Assembly: GCF_000178995.1 (NCBI RefSeq)
Contig: NZ_ADVZ01000001.1
Coordinates: 1,584,001-1,648,000 of the forward strand
DNA length: 64,000 bases
Reading direction: 5' to 3'
Origin: Afipia sp. 1NLS2
GTDB lineage: Bacteria > Pseudomonadota > Alphaproteobacteria > Rhizobiales > Xanthobacteraceae
Shown: positions 7,408 to 19,842 of the stretch, piece by piece
How positions within the stretch are numbered: the stretch's first letter is position 1
How the letters are laid out: every line of letters starts with the position of its first letter
Notes under the pieces: generated by a model
The model's input: only the letters and a program-made list of their open reading frames with translations
Databases searched by the model: none
What the model was told of the DNA's origin: nothing
Position numbers and translations under genes: made by a program

Positions 7408-7793
7408 TCAGAAAGTGGAAGTCTCGAACGCTGCTTCCAGATGGCGCGGAAGCCGCCTCGGTGCAATCAATATCACGTCGAAACGGCAGTCCAGATTTGC
7501 ATGGTCGGGATGCGCGGCGAGCCAGAGCGAGGCTGCGGCGGCGATGCGCTGCTGCTGGCGCGGCGTGACGCTATAGGCGGCATCGTCGAGCGTGTTGCGC
7601 GCCTTCACCTCGACGAACGCCAGCGTTGCGCGCCGCTTTGCCACCACGTCGATCTCGCCATGCGGCGTGCGGTAGCGCCGCGCCAGGACGCGGTAGCCTT
7701 TTGCACTGAGATAGAGACAAGCGCGCCGCTCGGCGGACAGGCCGGTCTGAAATGCGGTGACGCGCTCGGCTGTAGGATTGTCGGGCGGCGCGC

Positions 7794-7797
<4 letters not shown>
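7408..7797 (-). CDS. YraN family (UPF0102) nuclease-like protein
   Basis: A 129-residue member of the YraN family. The conserved core is [20 protein letters not shown] (47-66), giving the acidic and E-x-K residues of an endonuclease-like fold related to Holliday-junction resolvases; activity is not established for most members. The start ATG overlaps the stop of rsmI as ATGA (7794-7797), so the two are translationally coupled, an arrangement conserved widely in proteobacteria. Confidence 0.9.
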
Positions 7798-8726
<929 letters not shown>

Positions 8727-8791
8727 GAGGTCAGTGTAGCCTGTCCGCGCGGAATCGTCTTGCTGCACGCGCAAGGAATGAACGATCCAGA

Positions 8792-8855
8792 CTTCAGAAT
8801 TTCAAAAGCTTCAGAATCCAAAGCTTAGAATTCCAAAGGCTTGGAAATTCGCAGG
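8792..8855. repeat. four imperfect ~16-bp tandem repeats
   Basis: The 243-base gap between rsmI and the divergent lipoprotein gene contains four head-to-tail units of about 15-17 bases starting CTTCAGAATTTC (8792), CTTCAGAATCC (8809), CTTAGAATTCC (8824) and CTTGGAAATTC (8840). Each has a CTT, an A/T-rich GAAT core and, in three of them, a trailing CAAAG. The remaining gap shows no gene. Role unknown; protein binding to a shared promoter region is one possibility. Confidence 0.6.
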
Positions 8856-8969
8856 GGTCACAAATTCTTCGTTTTCCCGTATGGTGGTCGCCAAGAAGTC
8901 TGAATTTGGCTCCAGATCGGTCCGTCATGGTGTCCGGGCCGATCAAGGAGCCGGTCTGAAAGAGAATTG

Positions 8970-10181
8970 ATGACGGTCCCGACCCATCCTTCAAAATCCA
9001 GCCTCCTGACCACCCGCCGCAGCGCTGTCGGGCTGATCCTCGGTGCGCCGCTGCTCGCCGGATGCGCGGGCATGTCCGGGCTGACAGGCACCGATCAGCC
9101 GCCGCCGGGCCCTTCGGGCCCGCAGCAGGAAGCGATTGCCGTCGGCAAGGGGCAGGTCAAGGTCGGGCTGATTCTGCCTTTGTCGGGCGCGGGCAATGCC
9201 GGCATCGCCGGCAATTCGATGAAGAATGCCGCCGAGATGGCACTGGCGGAATTCCAGAATCCCGACATCCAGCTTCTCATCAAGGACGATGCCGGTACCC
9301 CGCAAGGCGCGCAAACCGCCGCGCAACAGGCGCTGGGCGAAGGCGCGGAGATCATTCTCGGGCCGCTGTTCGGGCTTTCGGTCGCGGGCGTGGCGCAGCA
9401 GGCGCGGTCGCGCAACATTCCGGTGATCGCGTTTTCCACCGACGCCAGCGTTGCCGGGCAGGGCGTCTATCTGTTGAGCTTCCTGCCGGAATCCGACGTC
9501 AACCGCATCACCGATTATTCCACCAGCACCGGCAAGCGCTCCTTCGCGGCGCTGTTGCCGGAGAATGCCTACGGCAACGTCGTCGAGGCCGCGTTCAAGC
9601 AGGCGGTGGCGCGCAAGGGCGCGCGCATGATCGCTTTTGAAAAGTACACGAGCGATCCGAACCAGGTGCAGACCGCCGTACGCAACGTCGCGCAGGCGCT
9701 GGGCGGCGCCGACGCGCTGCTGCTCGCCGATGACGGCGACGTGCTGGTGCAACTGTCATCGCAACTTGCCGGTGCGGGTGCGGATCTCAAGCGCGTGCAA
9801 CTGCTCGGCACCGGGCTGTGGGACAACCCGAAAGTATTCGCCGATCAGCATCTGCAGGGCGGCTATTACGCGGCTCCCGATCCGTCCGGCTATCGCGCCT
9901 TCGCCAAGCGCTATCGCGGCAAATACGGGCAGGACCCGGTGCGCACCGCGACGCTGGCCTATGATGCGGTGGCGCTGGTGGCGGCGCTGTCGCGCGTGAA
10001 TTCCGGCGGCGGGCCGCGCTTCTCGGCCGAAGTGCTCACGAATGTGTCGGGATTCACCGGCATCGACGGGCTGTTTCGCTTTCGTCCCAATGGCACCAAC
10101 GAGCGCGGTCTCGCCGTGCTGCGCGTGGCGGCGAGCGGTGGACAGATTGCGTCGGCCTCGCCGAAGAGTTTCGGGGCGTAA
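8970..10181 (+). CDS. penicillin-binding protein activator-like lipoprotein (periplasmic binding fold)
   Basis: 403 residues from the ATG at 8970 (a TTG one codon earlier is also open). A lipoprotein signal peptide with RR at 16-17 and lipobox LLAGC places the lipidated Cys at 32. A Pro/Gly-rich linker follows, then a Leu/Ile/Val-binding-protein fold starting VKVGLILPLSG. This matches the LpoA/YraM-type C-terminal domain, which in Escherichia coli activates penicillin-binding protein 1A from the outer membrane. The N-terminal TPR domain of LpoA is absent, as in other alphaproteobacterial versions. The neighbours rsmI and yraN are also lpoA neighbours in gammaproteobacteria, which supports the call. 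An ABC-type amino-acid binding protein is the alternative, but no transporter genes adjoin it. Confidence 0.75.
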   Translation: MTVPTHPSKSSLLTTRRSAVGLILGAPLLAGCAGMSGLTGTDQPPPGPSGPQQEAIAVGKGQVKVGLILPLSGAGNAGIAGNSMKNAAEMALAEFQNPDIQLLIKDDAGTPQGAQTAAQQALGEGAEIILGPLFGLSVAGVAQQARSRNIPVIAFSTDASVAGQGVYLLSFLPESDVNRITDYSTSTGKRSFAALLPENAYGNVVEAAFKQAVARKGARMIAFEKYTSDPNQVQTAVRNVAQALGGADALLLADDGDVLVQLSSQLAGAGADLKRVQLLGTGLWDNPKVFADQHLQGGYYAAPDPSGYRAFAKRYRGKYGQDPVRTATLAYDAVALVAALSRVNSGGGPRFSAEVLTNVSGFTGIDGLFRFRPNGTNERGLAVLRVAASGGQIASASPKSFGA

Positions 10182-10190
10182 TTTTTCGGA

Positions 10191-11363
10191 TTACGCCGCG
10201 AGGTCGGCGACCACGGCATCGAGCAGAGGAAAGCCGTCCTGCGTCACGCGCAGTCGCCCGCTCTCGTCCATCACGATGGCGCCGTCTTCCTTGAGCGCGG
10301 CGATGCGGTGTGGATCGAGCGGGCGTCCGGCGAGTGCCGCATAGCGCTTCGGATCGATGCCTTCCGCAAGGCGCAGGCCCATCAGCAGAAATTCATCGGC
10401 GCGCTGTTCGCTGTCGAGCAAATCTTCGGTCGCGATGCCGTGGCCGTCTTCCTCCACGCGCGTGAGCCATGCTTCCGGCCGCTTGTCGGTTGCGGTCGCG
10501 TGACGGATGCCGCCGATATCGAGCCGCCCATGCGCGCCGGGGCCGATACCGGCATATTCCTGGCCCCGCCAGTAGACGAGGTTGTGGCGGCACTCCGCGC
10601 CGGGCCGCGCGTGATTGGAAATCTCGTAAGAAGGCAGGCCATGCGCGGCGCAGACCTCCTGCGTCACGTCGTAGAGTTGGCGCGCGAGGTCCTCGTCAGG
10701 TGTTTTCAATTTGCCCGCGCGGTGCAGGCCGAAGAACGGCGTGCCTTCCTCGATGGTCAATTGATACAGCGACAGATGTTCGGCGGCTTCCGAGATCGCC
10801 ACTTTAAGTTCGCGCGTCCATGCGTCCGCGCTCTGGTCCGGGCGCGCGTAGATCAGGTCGAACGAATAGCGGTCGAACGAACGGCGCGCGATGGCGACCG
10901 CATCGAGCGCCTCGCGGGCACTGTGCATGCGGCCCAGCGCTTTCAGCGAAGCGTCGTCGAGCGCCTGCACGCCAAGCGAAACGCGGTTGACGCCCGCTGC
11001 GCGATAACCCGCAAAGCGCGTCGCCTCGACGCTGGTGGGGTTGGCTTCAAGCGTGACCTCGACGCCCTTATCGACATTCCAGTGCTGTCCGATGGCATCG
11101 AGCACCGCGCCGACCGTCTGCGGCTTCATCAGCGACGGCGTACCGCCGCCGAGGAAAATCGACGTTACCGTGCGGCCGGGCGTGCGCGCCGCCGTGGTCG
11201 CGATCTCGCGCGCAAAAGCGCGCGCAAAACGCTCCTCATCGATCGCGGTGTGGCGGACGTGGCTGTTGAAATCGCAATACGGACATTTCGACAGGCAGAA
11301 CGGCCAGTGCACATAAACGCCAAAGGCATTTTGCGCGTCAGCGGGCAAGGCAGATCTCCGCAA
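10191..11363 (-). CDS. hemW: heme chaperone HemW (radical SAM)
   Basis: About 390 residues. The radical-SAM cluster motif CLSKCPYC (C23, C27, C30, with the family's CxxxCxxC spacing) follows FGVYVHWPF, the standard HemW opening. Downstream are [32 protein letters not shown] and a C-terminal HemN-type domain. HemW binds heme and delivers it to respiratory enzymes; it lacks the extra Cys of coproporphyrinogen dehydrogenase HemN. There is no ATG near the start: the candidates are TTG at 11363 and TTG at 11348, both overlapping the 3' end of rdgB, so translation is probably coupled. Last gene of a rph-rdgB-hemW operon. Confidence 0.92.
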   Translation of the reverse strand: MRRSALPADAQNAFGVYVHWPFCLSKCPYCDFNSHVRHTAIDEERFARAFAREIATTAARTPGRTVTSIFLGGGTPSLMKPQTVGAVLDAIGQHWNVDKGVEVTLEANPTSVEATRFAGYRAAGVNRVSLGVQALDDASLKALGRMHSAREALDAVAIARRSFDRYSFDLIYARPDQSADAWTRELKVAISEAAEHLSLYQLTIEEGTPFFGLHRAGKLKTPDEDLARQLYDVTQEVCAAHGLPSYEISNHARPGAECRHNLVYWRGQEYAGIGPGAHGRLDIGGIRHATATDKRPEAWLTRVEEDGHGIATEDLLDSEQRADEFLLMGLRLAEGIDPKRYAALAGRPLDPHRIAALKEDGAIVMDESGRLRVTQDGFPLLDAVVADLAA

Positions 11364-11976
11364 GCTTCACGAAGGCCTTCGCGCGATGCGACAGGCCCAA
11401 GCCGAGCGGCGGCAGGCCGTGCTTCTCGATGCTCGTCATCTCGCCGAACGTACGCCCATGGCCGTCCGGGAGGAAGGCTGGATCGTAGCCGAAACCGGCG
11501 TCGCCGCGCGGCGGCCAGACCATCGCGCCGTTGACGCGCTCCTCGACTTCTTCGAGATGCCCGTCAGGCCACGCCACGCACAGCGCGGAGACGAAATGCG
11601 CCTTGCGCTGCGCCGGTGCAGTCGCGCCGCGCTCCTGCAACAGCCGCTCGATCTGCGCCATCGCTGCCATGAAATCCTTCGACGGTCCCGCCCAGCGCGC
11701 CGAATAGATTCCCGGCTGGCTGTCGAGCGCATCGACGCACAGGCCGGAATCGTCGGCAAAGGCTGGCAGGCCGGTTGCGTTCGCCGCAGCTTCCGCCTTG
11801 ATGCGCGCATTGGCGGCAAACGTGGTGCCGGTTTCTTCCGGCTCCGGCAGATTCAATTCGCCTGCCGATACGGCCTCGATGCCGTAAGGCGCGAGCAGTT
11901 CGCGCATCTCGGCGAGCTTGCCGGAATTGTGGGTGGCGATGACGAGGCGGCCGGTGATGTGGCGGTGACTGGGCAT
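11338..11976 (-). CDS. rdgB: XTP/dITP (non-canonical purine NTP) pyrophosphatase
   Basis: 212 residues of the Ham1/RdgB family, which hydrolyses dITP, dXTP and ITP to monophosphates and so keeps deaminated purines out of DNA and RNA. The signatures are [16 protein letters not shown] near the N-terminus, [15 protein letters not shown], the catalytic [22 protein letters not shown], and the C-terminal [20 protein letters not shown] with SHRAKA. Its ATG shares one base with the stop codon of rph (TAATG at 11974-11978), and hemW overlaps its end. Confidence 0.95.
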   Translation of the reverse strand: MPSHRHITGRLVIATHNSGKLAEMRELLAPYGIEAVSAGELNLPEPEETGTTFAANARIKAEAAANATGLPAFADDSGLCVDALDSQPGIYSARWAGPSKDFMAAMAQIERLLQERGATAPAQRKAHFVSALCVAWPDGHLEEVEERVNGAMVWPPRGDAGFGYDPAFLPDGHGRTFGEMTSIEKHGLPPLGLGLSHRAKAFVKLAEICLAR

Positions 11977-12692
11977 TACGCCATCGCGATCTTCTGCAAT
12001 TCCACGAGACGGCCGACGCCGCTTTGCGCCAGCGCCATCAGTTTGAGGAATTCATCCTGCGAGAACGGCGTGCGCTCCGCAGTGCCCTGTACCTCGACGA
12101 GGCGGCCGTCACCGGTCATGACGAAATTCGCGTCCGTCTCGGCTTCCGAATCCTCGGCATAGTCAAGGTCGAGCACCGGGGTGCCGTTGTGGATGCCGCA
12201 CGAGATCGCGGCGACATTGTCGCGCAGCACGTTGTCGTTCTTGAGCATGTTGCGCGCCTTCATCCATTGCAGGCAGTCGGCGAGCGCGACCCATGCGCCG
12301 GTGATGGACGCGGTGCGGGTGCCGCCATCGGCCTGGATCACGTCGCAGTCGACGGTGATCTGGCGTTCGCCAAGGGCGACGAGATCGACGGTGGTCCGCA
12401 GCGAGCGGCCGATCAGGCGCTGGATTTCCACGGTGCGCCCGCTCTGCTTGCCGGCCGAAGCCTCGCGGCGGACCCGGTCATGGGTGGCGCGCGGCAGCAT
12501 GCCGTATTCGGCGGTGACCCAGCCTCGGCCCTGGCCCTTGAGCCATGGCGGCAGCCGCTCCTCCAGCGTCGCGGTGACGAGCACATGGGTGTCGCCGAAT
12601 TTCACCATGCAGGAACCTTCGGCGTATTTTACCACGCCGCGCTCGAGTGAGACGGGGCGCAGTTCGTCGGGCGCGCGGCCGCTGGGACGCAT
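11976..12692 (-). CDS. rph: ribonuclease PH
   Basis: 238 residues from the ATG at 12692. A GGAG ribosome-binding site 5 bases upstream lies inside the open extension that starts at TTG 12704, which shows the extension is not the real start. RNase PH trims the 3' ends of tRNA precursors by phosphorolysis. Family marks: [55 protein letters not shown], the conserved [19 protein letters not shown], and TPFSQDEFL. First gene of rph-rdgB-hemW and divergent from hrcA, with three 12-base repeats in the shared gap. Confidence 0.95.
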   Translation of the reverse strand: MRPSGRAPDELRPVSLERGVVKYAEGSCMVKFGDTHVLVTATLEERLPPWLKGQGRGWVTAEYGMLPRATHDRVRREASAGKQSGRTVEIQRLIGRSLRTTVDLVALGERQITVDCDVIQADGGTRTASITGAWVALADCLQWMKARNMLKNDNVLRDNVAAISCGIHNGTPVLDLDYAEDSEAETDANFVMTGDGRLVEVQGTAERTPFSQDEFLKLMALAQSGVGRLVELQKIAMA

Positions 12693-12712
12693 GTTTTTCT
12701 CCAAAAGCAGGA

Positions 12713-12748
12713 AATGATCTTGTGAATGATCTTAAGAACGATCTTGGG
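12713..12748. repeat. three perfectly phased 12-bp tandem repeats between rph and hrcA
   Basis: AATGATCTTGTG (12713), AATGATCTTAAG (12725) and AACGATCTTGGG (12737): three adjacent units sharing AAYGATCTT and a final G, directly upstream of the ribosome-binding region of rph and within the divergent rph-hrcA gap. A unit close to one helical turn would place identical faces in line, as for a cooperatively bound protein. I do not see the CIRCE element (TTAGCACTC and its inverse) that HrcA itself binds. The rest of the gap to 12873 shows GAACT-GATA-AGTTC, a small dyad just before hrcA, and no gene. Confidence 0.65.
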
Positions 12749-12873
12749 CTGCTTTTAGGGGCGCCCGCCGCGCGCGGCAAGGCCGAACAGGCGGTGCAAG
12801 GGGGGTGCAAGGTGCTTGTCAGCCGCGCGCGGCGGGAACACATTAAGCCTTGAACTGATAAGTTCTTGGATTG

Positions 12874-13986
12874 ATGTCTCCACAGGAGCAAAGGTTGTCT
12901 CACCACGACCCGAAAGACTCGCTGATTACCCCGAGCGCGGCGCTGTCCCAGCTCAACGAGCGTTCCCGCGATATTTTTCGGCAAATTGTCGAGAATTATC
13001 TCGCCACCGGCGAGCCGGTCGGTTCGCGCAACATCTCGCGAATGATCTCGGTCCCGCTGTCGCCTGCTTCCGTGCGCAACGTGATGGCGGACCTCGAACA
13101 TCTCGGCCTGATTTACGCGCCGCATACGTCCGCAGGACGGCTGCCGACCGAGCTTGGGTTACGCTTTTTCGTCGATGCGCTGATGCAGGTCGGAGACCTC
13201 ACGGAGGACGAGCGGCAATCGATCCAGGCGCAGTTGGCCGCCATCGGCAAGCAGCAATCGATCGAAGCCACGCTGAGCGATGCGATGACGCGCCTGTCGG
13301 GCCTCACGCGCGCCGCCGCCGTGGTGCTGACGGGCAAATCGAACACGCGGCTCAAACATATCGAGTTCGTGCGGCTGGAGCCCGAGCAGGCGCTCGTCGT
13401 GCTGGTCGCCGAAGACGGCCAGATCGAAAACCGTATTCTCGCGTTGCCGCCGGGCGTGCCGTCCTCGGCGCTGGTGGAAGCCTCGAACTTCCTCAACGCC
13501 CGCATCCGTGGCCGCACATTGAGCGAGGCGCGCGCCGATCTGGAAGCGGCATTGGCACAGAGCCGCAACGAGCTAGATCAGCTCACGCAGAAGATCATTT
13601 CCGCCGGCGTCGCATCATGGTCGGGCGGCTCAAACGACGAGCGCCGTTTGATCGTTCGCGGCCATGCCAATCTGCTCGAAGACCTTCACGCCATGGAGGA
13701 TCTGGAGCGGGTACGGCTGTTGTTCGACGACCTGGAGACCAAGAAGGGCGTCGCCGACCTGCTCGGCCTTGCGGAACGCGGCGACGGCGTGCGGATTTTC
13801 ATCGGCTCGGAAAACAAGCTGTTTTCGCTGTCGGGCTCCTCGACCATCACCGCGCCCTATCGCGACAGTTCCGGCCGCATCGTCGGCGTGCTCGGCGTGA
13901 TCGGCCCGACGCGGCTGAACTACGCGCGCGTCATCCCGATGGTGGATTATGCGGCGCGCATCGTCAGCCAGATGCTCGGCAAATAG
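12874..13986 (+). CDS. hrcA: heat-inducible transcription repressor HrcA
   Basis: 370 residues from the ATG at 12874 (TTG one codon earlier is also open). HrcA represses groESL and other chaperone genes by binding CIRCE and is itself kept active by GroEL. Seen here: the N-terminal winged helix ([47 protein letters not shown], then [18 protein letters not shown]), a central dimerisation region, and the C-terminal [20 protein letters not shown] and [20 protein letters not shown]. It is followed 88 bases later by grpE in the same direction, the usual hrcA-grpE pairing. Confidence 0.96.
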   Translation: MSPQEQRLSHHDPKDSLITPSAALSQLNERSRDIFRQIVENYLATGEPVGSRNISRMISVPLSPASVRNVMADLEHLGLIYAPHTSAGRLPTELGLRFFVDALMQVGDLTEDERQSIQAQLAAIGKQQSIEATLSDAMTRLSGLTRAAAVVLTGKSNTRLKHIEFVRLEPEQALVVLVAEDGQIENRILALPPGVPSSALVEASNFLNARIRGRTLSEARADLEAALAQSRNELDQLTQKIISAGVASWSGGSNDERRLIVRGHANLLEDLHAMEDLERVRLLFDDLETKKGVADLLGLAERGDGVRIFIGSENKLFSLSGSSTITAPYRDSSGRIVGVLGVIGPTRLNYARVIPMVDYAARIVSQMLGK

Positions 13987-14074
13987 GTATTTTGGGCGGG
14001 CGTCCGCGCTTGATTTTTGGCGGCCAAACGACGATATGCCAGCCGTACACCCTTAATCAGACAGTGGAAGCGTG

Positions 14075-14674
14075 ATGACCGATAACGACGGCCGGAAGGA
14101 ATTTTCTGAAGCGGCGGAGAACGCGGGCAGCAAGCCCGGCGAACCGCGCGTCTCCAAGCCGTACATCATGCCCGACGACCCGGAGGAGACGCCCTCCGAG
14201 GCGCTCGTCAAGGAAGCCGCTGAAGCCAAGGACAAGATGCTCCGCACGCTGGCGGAGATGGAGAATCTGCGCAAGCGCACCCAGCGCGAGGTCGCGGACG
14301 CGCGCGCATACGGCATCGCCGGTTTCGCGCGCGATATTCTGGAAATCGCCGACAATCTGCAGCGCGCGCTCGACGCGGTGCCTGCGGAAGCGCGTGCCAC
14401 GGCGGATGCAGGCCTTACAGCGCTGATCGAAGGCGTCGAGTTGACCGAGCGCTCGCTGCATCGTTCGCTCGAGAAGAACGGCGTCAAGAAGTTCGATCCG
14501 ATGGGCGAGAAGTTCGATCCGAACGTGCATCAGGCGATGTACGAGGTTCCGGATAATTCGGTTGCGCCCGGCACCGTCGTGCAGGTGATCCAGACCGGCT
14601 ACATGATCGGCGACCGGATGCTTCGTCCGGCACTGGTCGGGGTCTCGAAGGCCGAGCCCAAACCCGCCAACTGA
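14075..14674 (+). CDS. grpE: nucleotide exchange factor GrpE
   Basis: 199 residues from the ATG at 14075, which has GGAAG 4 bases upstream; a GTG just before it is in frame. GrpE is the exchange factor that releases ADP from DnaK. The N-terminal third is charged and probably forms the long paired helix ([20 protein letters not shown], then [19 protein letters not shown]); the C-terminal beta-domain has the family stretch [15 protein letters not shown] and [19 protein letters not shown]. It sits between hrcA and dnaK with one unrelated-looking exported protein gene inserted in opposite direction. Confidence 0.96.
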   Translation: MTDNDGRKEFSEAAENAGSKPGEPRVSKPYIMPDDPEETPSEALVKEAAEAKDKMLRTLAEMENLRKRTQREVADARAYGIAGFARDILEIADNLQRALDAVPAEARATADAGLTALIEGVELTERSLHRSLEKNGVKKFDPMGEKFDPNVHQAMYEVPDNSVAPGTVVQVIQTGYMIGDRMLRPALVGVSKAEPKPAN

Positions 14675-14691
14675 TCGAAGCGTTCCGACTC

Positions 14692-15645
14692 TTACTTTGC
14701 GCTGATGCCGTCGCGGACGGTGCGGAAGCGCGTGAACGCCTCCGACCACTCGGACTGCGGGGCGCTGGCGACAATGCGCAGAGTCGCGGAGCCTGAGCCG
14801 AAGCGCAGCCACTGCACCACCCGCACCGGCGTGTTATCCTTGCCGGTGACGCCTTCGATGCGAGTCTCGAAGCCGGGGCTGCCGTCGATCCGCAGCGGCT
14901 CGTTGTTGGTCATCTTGACGTCGCGCAGGCCCGCGATGTTGGCGGCGAGATCGCGCGCAAAGCGGCCGCGATCTTCCACCTGAGTGGGTCCACCCTGCAT
15001 GATGCCGACCATAATGTAGGCGGAGCTGTCGAGCTTGGCATCGTCGCCGCCATCGCTGAGCAGCACCGCCGAGCGCGGTGCGATGGTGCGCACATGCTTG
15101 AAGCCCGCGAGATCGCCGAGCTTGAAGTTGAGCTGGGACAGTTGCTCCTCGACCGGAATTTCGGCGCGCGTCACCGTGCTCGCGAGCATCTTGCGGATAT
15201 TGGCCTCGGAATAGGCGTCGCCTGCGTCGCCGCGCACCTGCACGATGACGTAGCCGGTGAATTTGTTGCCCGGCAGCAGCAGCGTGTAGTTCGACACCTC
15301 GGTGTCGCCGTCCTTGCCGGTTTCGGTCAGCAGATAACCCTGCCGCGCGGTGGTGGAGAAGGCTTGCGGCTTTGGTGAGCCCGCCGGCGTGGAGTTGTTC
15401 TTCAGCGCGGTCTCGACGGCCGTGAACGCGGCCTCCGGGATTTCCGACAGGCCGACCCGCACCTTCTGGTCGGAGCTGATGAAGCCGGAAAACTGGGTCG
15501 AGGCCGCAAGTCCCTCCAGCGGCACGAGGCCGACGCGGACTCCCGCCGGGAAAACGGCTTCGGCGGCGCGCGCGGGGAGGGCCAGAACGAGGAGAGCGGG
15601 GAGCGCCAGCACCGCCCGGCGGAGGGTCATGGAAAGGGTCATCAT
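14692..15645 (-). CDS. conserved-looking exported protein, unknown function
   Basis: 317 residues with a clear signal peptide (LRRAVLALPALLVLALPARA, cut after ARA, about residue 27). The mature protein has strands and helices reminiscent of a periplasmic lipoprotein-like alpha/beta fold (FTGYVIVQVRGDAGDAYSE, RTIAPRSAVLLSDGG, SGSATLRIVASAPQSEWSEA near the C-terminus, resembling stress-induced exported proteins that report on membrane load), but I cannot name a family. It is convergent with grpE and divergent from dnaK, so it may share the stress context by position only. Confidence 0.7.
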   Translation of the reverse strand: MMTLSMTLRRAVLALPALLVLALPARAAEAVFPAGVRVGLVPLEGLAASTQFSGFISSDQKVRVGLSEIPEAAFTAVETALKNNSTPAGSPKPQAFSTTARQGYLLTETGKDGDTEVSNYTLLLPGNKFTGYVIVQVRGDAGDAYSEANIRKMLASTVTRAEIPVEEQLSQLNFKLGDLAGFKHVRTIAPRSAVLLSDGGDDAKLDSSAYIMVGIMQGGPTQVEDRGRFARDLAANIAGLRDVKMTNNEPLRIDGSPGFETRIEGVTGKDNTPVRVVQWLRFGSGSATLRIVASAPQSEWSEAFTRFRTVRDGISAK

Positions 15646-15813
15646 CGCTAAGCTCCCTGACGCGCGATTGAGGCGGATCGATGGATGGGGGGTTCGATAG
15701 CAGCTTCCAGGATGCGCCGACAGGCCCGGCGCGCCGTTCCCGGAATGGCCTCTCCGGGATGTTAACCGGTGAAAACAAATGCCGCCGAATAACGGCTTTC
15801 ACCCCCTTCGGTC

Positions 15814-15841
15814 CTTGCGGCCCCTACCGCCCCTCCTATAT
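15814..15841 (+). promoter_or_regulatory. predicted sigma-32 (RpoH) promoter of dnaK
   Basis: CTTG at 15814-15817 and CTATAT at 15836-15841, 18 bases apart (17 if read as CCTATAT), match the alphaproteobacterial heat-shock promoter pattern CTTG-N17/18-C(C)TATNT. It stands about 100 bases before the dnaK start, giving a leader of roughly 95 bases. The sequence is seen; use by RpoH is inferred from the consensus and the identity of the gene. Confidence 0.7.
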
Positions 15842-15944
15842 GAGGCGGAGCGTCGCAGAGCGGCGCGCTTGGATTCTCAGGGGGTTGGGTGCGGTGCGCC
15901 GTCAGGGCCCGGCCAATCCGCCGCAAAAGAAGGATAGAGGGACA

Positions 15945-17858
<1,914 letters not shown>

Positions 17859-17869
17859 GCGCTTCACGG

Positions 17870-17897
17870 AAAACCTCCCCCTTGCGGGGAGGTTTTT
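17870..17897 (+). terminator. intrinsic terminator between dnaK and dnaJ
   Basis: An 11-base-pair stem, AAAACCTCCCC (17870-17880) with GGGGAGGTTTT (17886-17896), loop CTTGC, then a run of T. It lies 12 bases after the dnaK stop. It should lower read-through and so make dnaJ less abundant than dnaK, as is usual for this pair. Confidence 0.85.
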
Positions 17898-17957
17898 GCA
17901 GGGAGAGTTCCTGTTCTCAGGTTTCTCAGACTCAGATACCCATGCATTTGATCGCTC

Positions 17958-19088
17958 ATGGCTAAGACTTGCTACTACGAGACCCTGGAAGTCGATCGCA
18001 CGGTCGATGAGGCTGGTCTCAAGACCGCATTCCGCAAGCTCGCGATGAAATGGCACCCGGACAAGAATCCGGGCGATCCTGCGTGTGAGCACAAGTTCAA
18101 GGAAATCTCCGAAGCCTACGAGATTCTCAAGGACGGCCAGAAGCGCGCCGCCTACGACCGCTACGGCCATGCCGCGTTCGAGCAGGGCATGGGCGGCGGT
18201 GGCCACGGCTTCGGCGCGGGCTTTGCCTCATCCTTCTCCGATATTTTTGAAGACCTGTTCGGCATGGCCGGGCGCGGCAGGGGTGGTGGCCGCGAGCGCG
18301 GCGCCGACCTGCGCTACAATATGGAAATCACGCTCGAGGAGGCCTTCCTCGGCAAGACCGCGCAGATCAACATTCCGGTCGCGGTGGCCTGCGAGGCCTG
18401 TTCGGGTTCGGGCGCCAAGCCCGGCACCAAGCCGAAAGTCTGCGCGACCTGCGGCGGTGCCGGCCGCGTGCGGCAGGCGCAGGGCTTCTTCACGCTGGAG
18501 CGGACCTGCCCAAGTTGCCATGGCCGAGGCCAGAGCATCGACACGCCGTGCCCGTCCTGTTCGGGTCAGGGCCGCGTCCAGAAAGACCGCTCGCTGTCGG
18601 TAAATATTCCCGCCGGCGTCGAGGACGGCACCCGCATCCGCCTCTCCGGCGAGGGCGAGGCGGGTGTGCAGGGCGGCCCGGCGGGCGACCTCTATATTTT
18701 CCTGTCCGTCGGCTCGCATCAGCTTTTCCAGCGGGACGGCGCCGATCTGCATTGCCGGGTGCCGATTTCGATGGTGACCGCGGCCATCGGCGGCGAGTTC
18801 GAGGTTCCTGCGATCGACAGCACCAAGGCCCGGGTCAAGGTTCCCTCCGGCACCCAGTCCGGCCGCCGGTTCCGCATCGCTGGCAAGGGGATGCCGGTGC
18901 TTCGCTCGCGCCAGACGGGCGACATGTACGTCCAGGTTGTGGTCGAAACGCCACAGAATCTGACCAAAAAGCAGAAGGAATTGCTGGCGGAGTTCGAAAA
19001 ACTGTCGTCCGGTGAAACCCAACCCGAGGCTGCGGGTTTCTTCAAAATGGTCAAGGACTTCTTCGGCAACAGGGCGGGTACGGCCTGA
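17958..19088 (+). CDS. dnaJ: co-chaperone DnaJ (Hsp40)
   Basis: 376 residues with the full type I layout. The J domain carries the HPD motif ([11 protein letters not shown]33-P34-D35). Next comes a Gly/Phe-rich stretch ([20 protein letters not shown]) and four CxxCxGxG zinc repeats ([32 protein letters not shown], about residues 145-205). The C-terminal substrate-binding domains follow. It stimulates the DnaK ATPase and loads substrates. It is separated from dnaK by 99 bases containing a terminator and followed 97 bases later by pmtA in the same direction. Confidence 0.98.
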   Translation: MAKTCYYETLEVDRTVDEAGLKTAFRKLAMKWHPDKNPGDPACEHKFKEISEAYEILKDGQKRAAYDRYGHAAFEQGMGGGGHGFGAGFASSFSDIFEDLFGMAGRGRGGGRERGADLRYNMEITLEEAFLGKTAQINIPVAVACEACSGSGAKPGTKPKVCATCGGAGRVRQAQGFFTLERTCPSCHGRGQSIDTPCPSCSGQGRVQKDRSLSVNIPAGVEDGTRIRLSGEGEAGVQGGPAGDLYIFLSVGSHQLFQRDGADLHCRVPISMVTAAIGGEFEVPAIDSTKARVKVPSGTQSGRRFRIAGKGMPVLRSRQTGDMYVQVVVETPQNLTKKQKELLAEFEKLSSGETQPEAAGFFKMVKDFFGNRAGTA

Positions 19089-19185
19089 GCCGGAACTTGA
19101 CCGTTCTGGCCTGTCTCCTGTACGTCTTTATGAAGAAAATTTGAAAAAGCCCGGGCTCGTCGGGCTCCCCGCTGGTACCCCCGCC

Positions 19186-19782
19186 ATGGCTGCAGAGTCC
19201 GCGCGCGTTCTCAAAAAACCTCTCCGTCTCGACGATGAGGTTCGTTTCCTTCGCTCCTGGATTGAAAAGCCGCTGCACATGGGCGCGGTGATGCCATCGG
19301 GCAGGATGCTCGCGCGCACGATGGCGAGCTATGTCGACAAACATTCCGAGGCGCCTGTCATCGAACTTGGTCCGGGCACCGGCGCGATCACCGACGCGCT
19401 GGTGGCGCACGGGGTCGAGCAGAAACGTCTCGTCCTCGTCGAGTTCAATCCTGGTTTCTGCGCGCTGTTGCGCGAACGCTATCCGCAGGCGACCGTGGTG
19501 CAGGGCGATGCCTATCAGCTCGACAAGACGCTCGCGGCGATCGCGCAACCGGCGAGCGCGGTGGTGTCGGGCCTGCCGCTCGTCACCAAGCCGATGCTGA
19601 CGCGACTGCGGCTGATGCGCGAAGCCTTCATGAAGCTGATCCCCGGCGCGCCCTTCGTGCAGTTTACTTATTCCGTCGCGCCGCCGATTCCGAAATCGTT
19701 GCCGGGCGTGCTGACGCAGGCCTCCGAGCGGATCTGGATGAATGTGCCGCCGGCCCGCGTCTGGGTCTATCGCAAGGCATGA
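19186..19782 (+). CDS. pmtA: phospholipid N-methyltransferase (PmtA type)
   Basis: 198 residues from the ATG at 19186. The open frame begins at 19012, but that region overlaps the dnaJ end and is not typical coding sequence. A class I S-adenosylmethionine-binding site is visible, VIELGPGTGAITDAL (58-72), followed by LVLVEFNPGFCALLRERYP and VVSGLPLVTKP. This is the pattern of short rhizobial PmtA enzymes, which methylate phosphatidylethanolamine toward phosphatidylcholine. In Bradyrhizobium a pmtA gene lies close downstream of dnaKJ, which supports the name. An rRNA adenine dimethylase-like enzyme is the less likely alternative. Confidence 0.8.
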   Translation: MAAESARVLKKPLRLDDEVRFLRSWIEKPLHMGAVMPSGRMLARTMASYVDKHSEAPVIELGPGTGAITDALVAHGVEQKRLVLVEFNPGFCALLRERYPQATVVQGDAYQLDKTLAAIAQPASAVVSGLPLVTKPMLTRLRLMREAFMKLIPGAPFVQFTYSVAPPIPKSLPGVLTQASERIWMNVPPARVWVYRKA

Positions 19783-19842
19783 GGCCGCGCCCGCGCTCCG
19801 CTCGGCTTTTCCTCTCTGTCAAAACACTTTAGGGCTGCGCAT

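Noticed and set aside
12840-12873. CIRCE operator before hrcA
   Set aside because: Neither TTAGCACTC nor its inverse is found; only a 5-bp dyad (GAACT/AGTTC) is seen.
12816-14075. 419-codon frame overlapping hrcA in another register
   Set aside because: Arg/Ala-rich composition typical of out-of-frame GC-rich sequence; hrcA is unmistakable in the correct frame.
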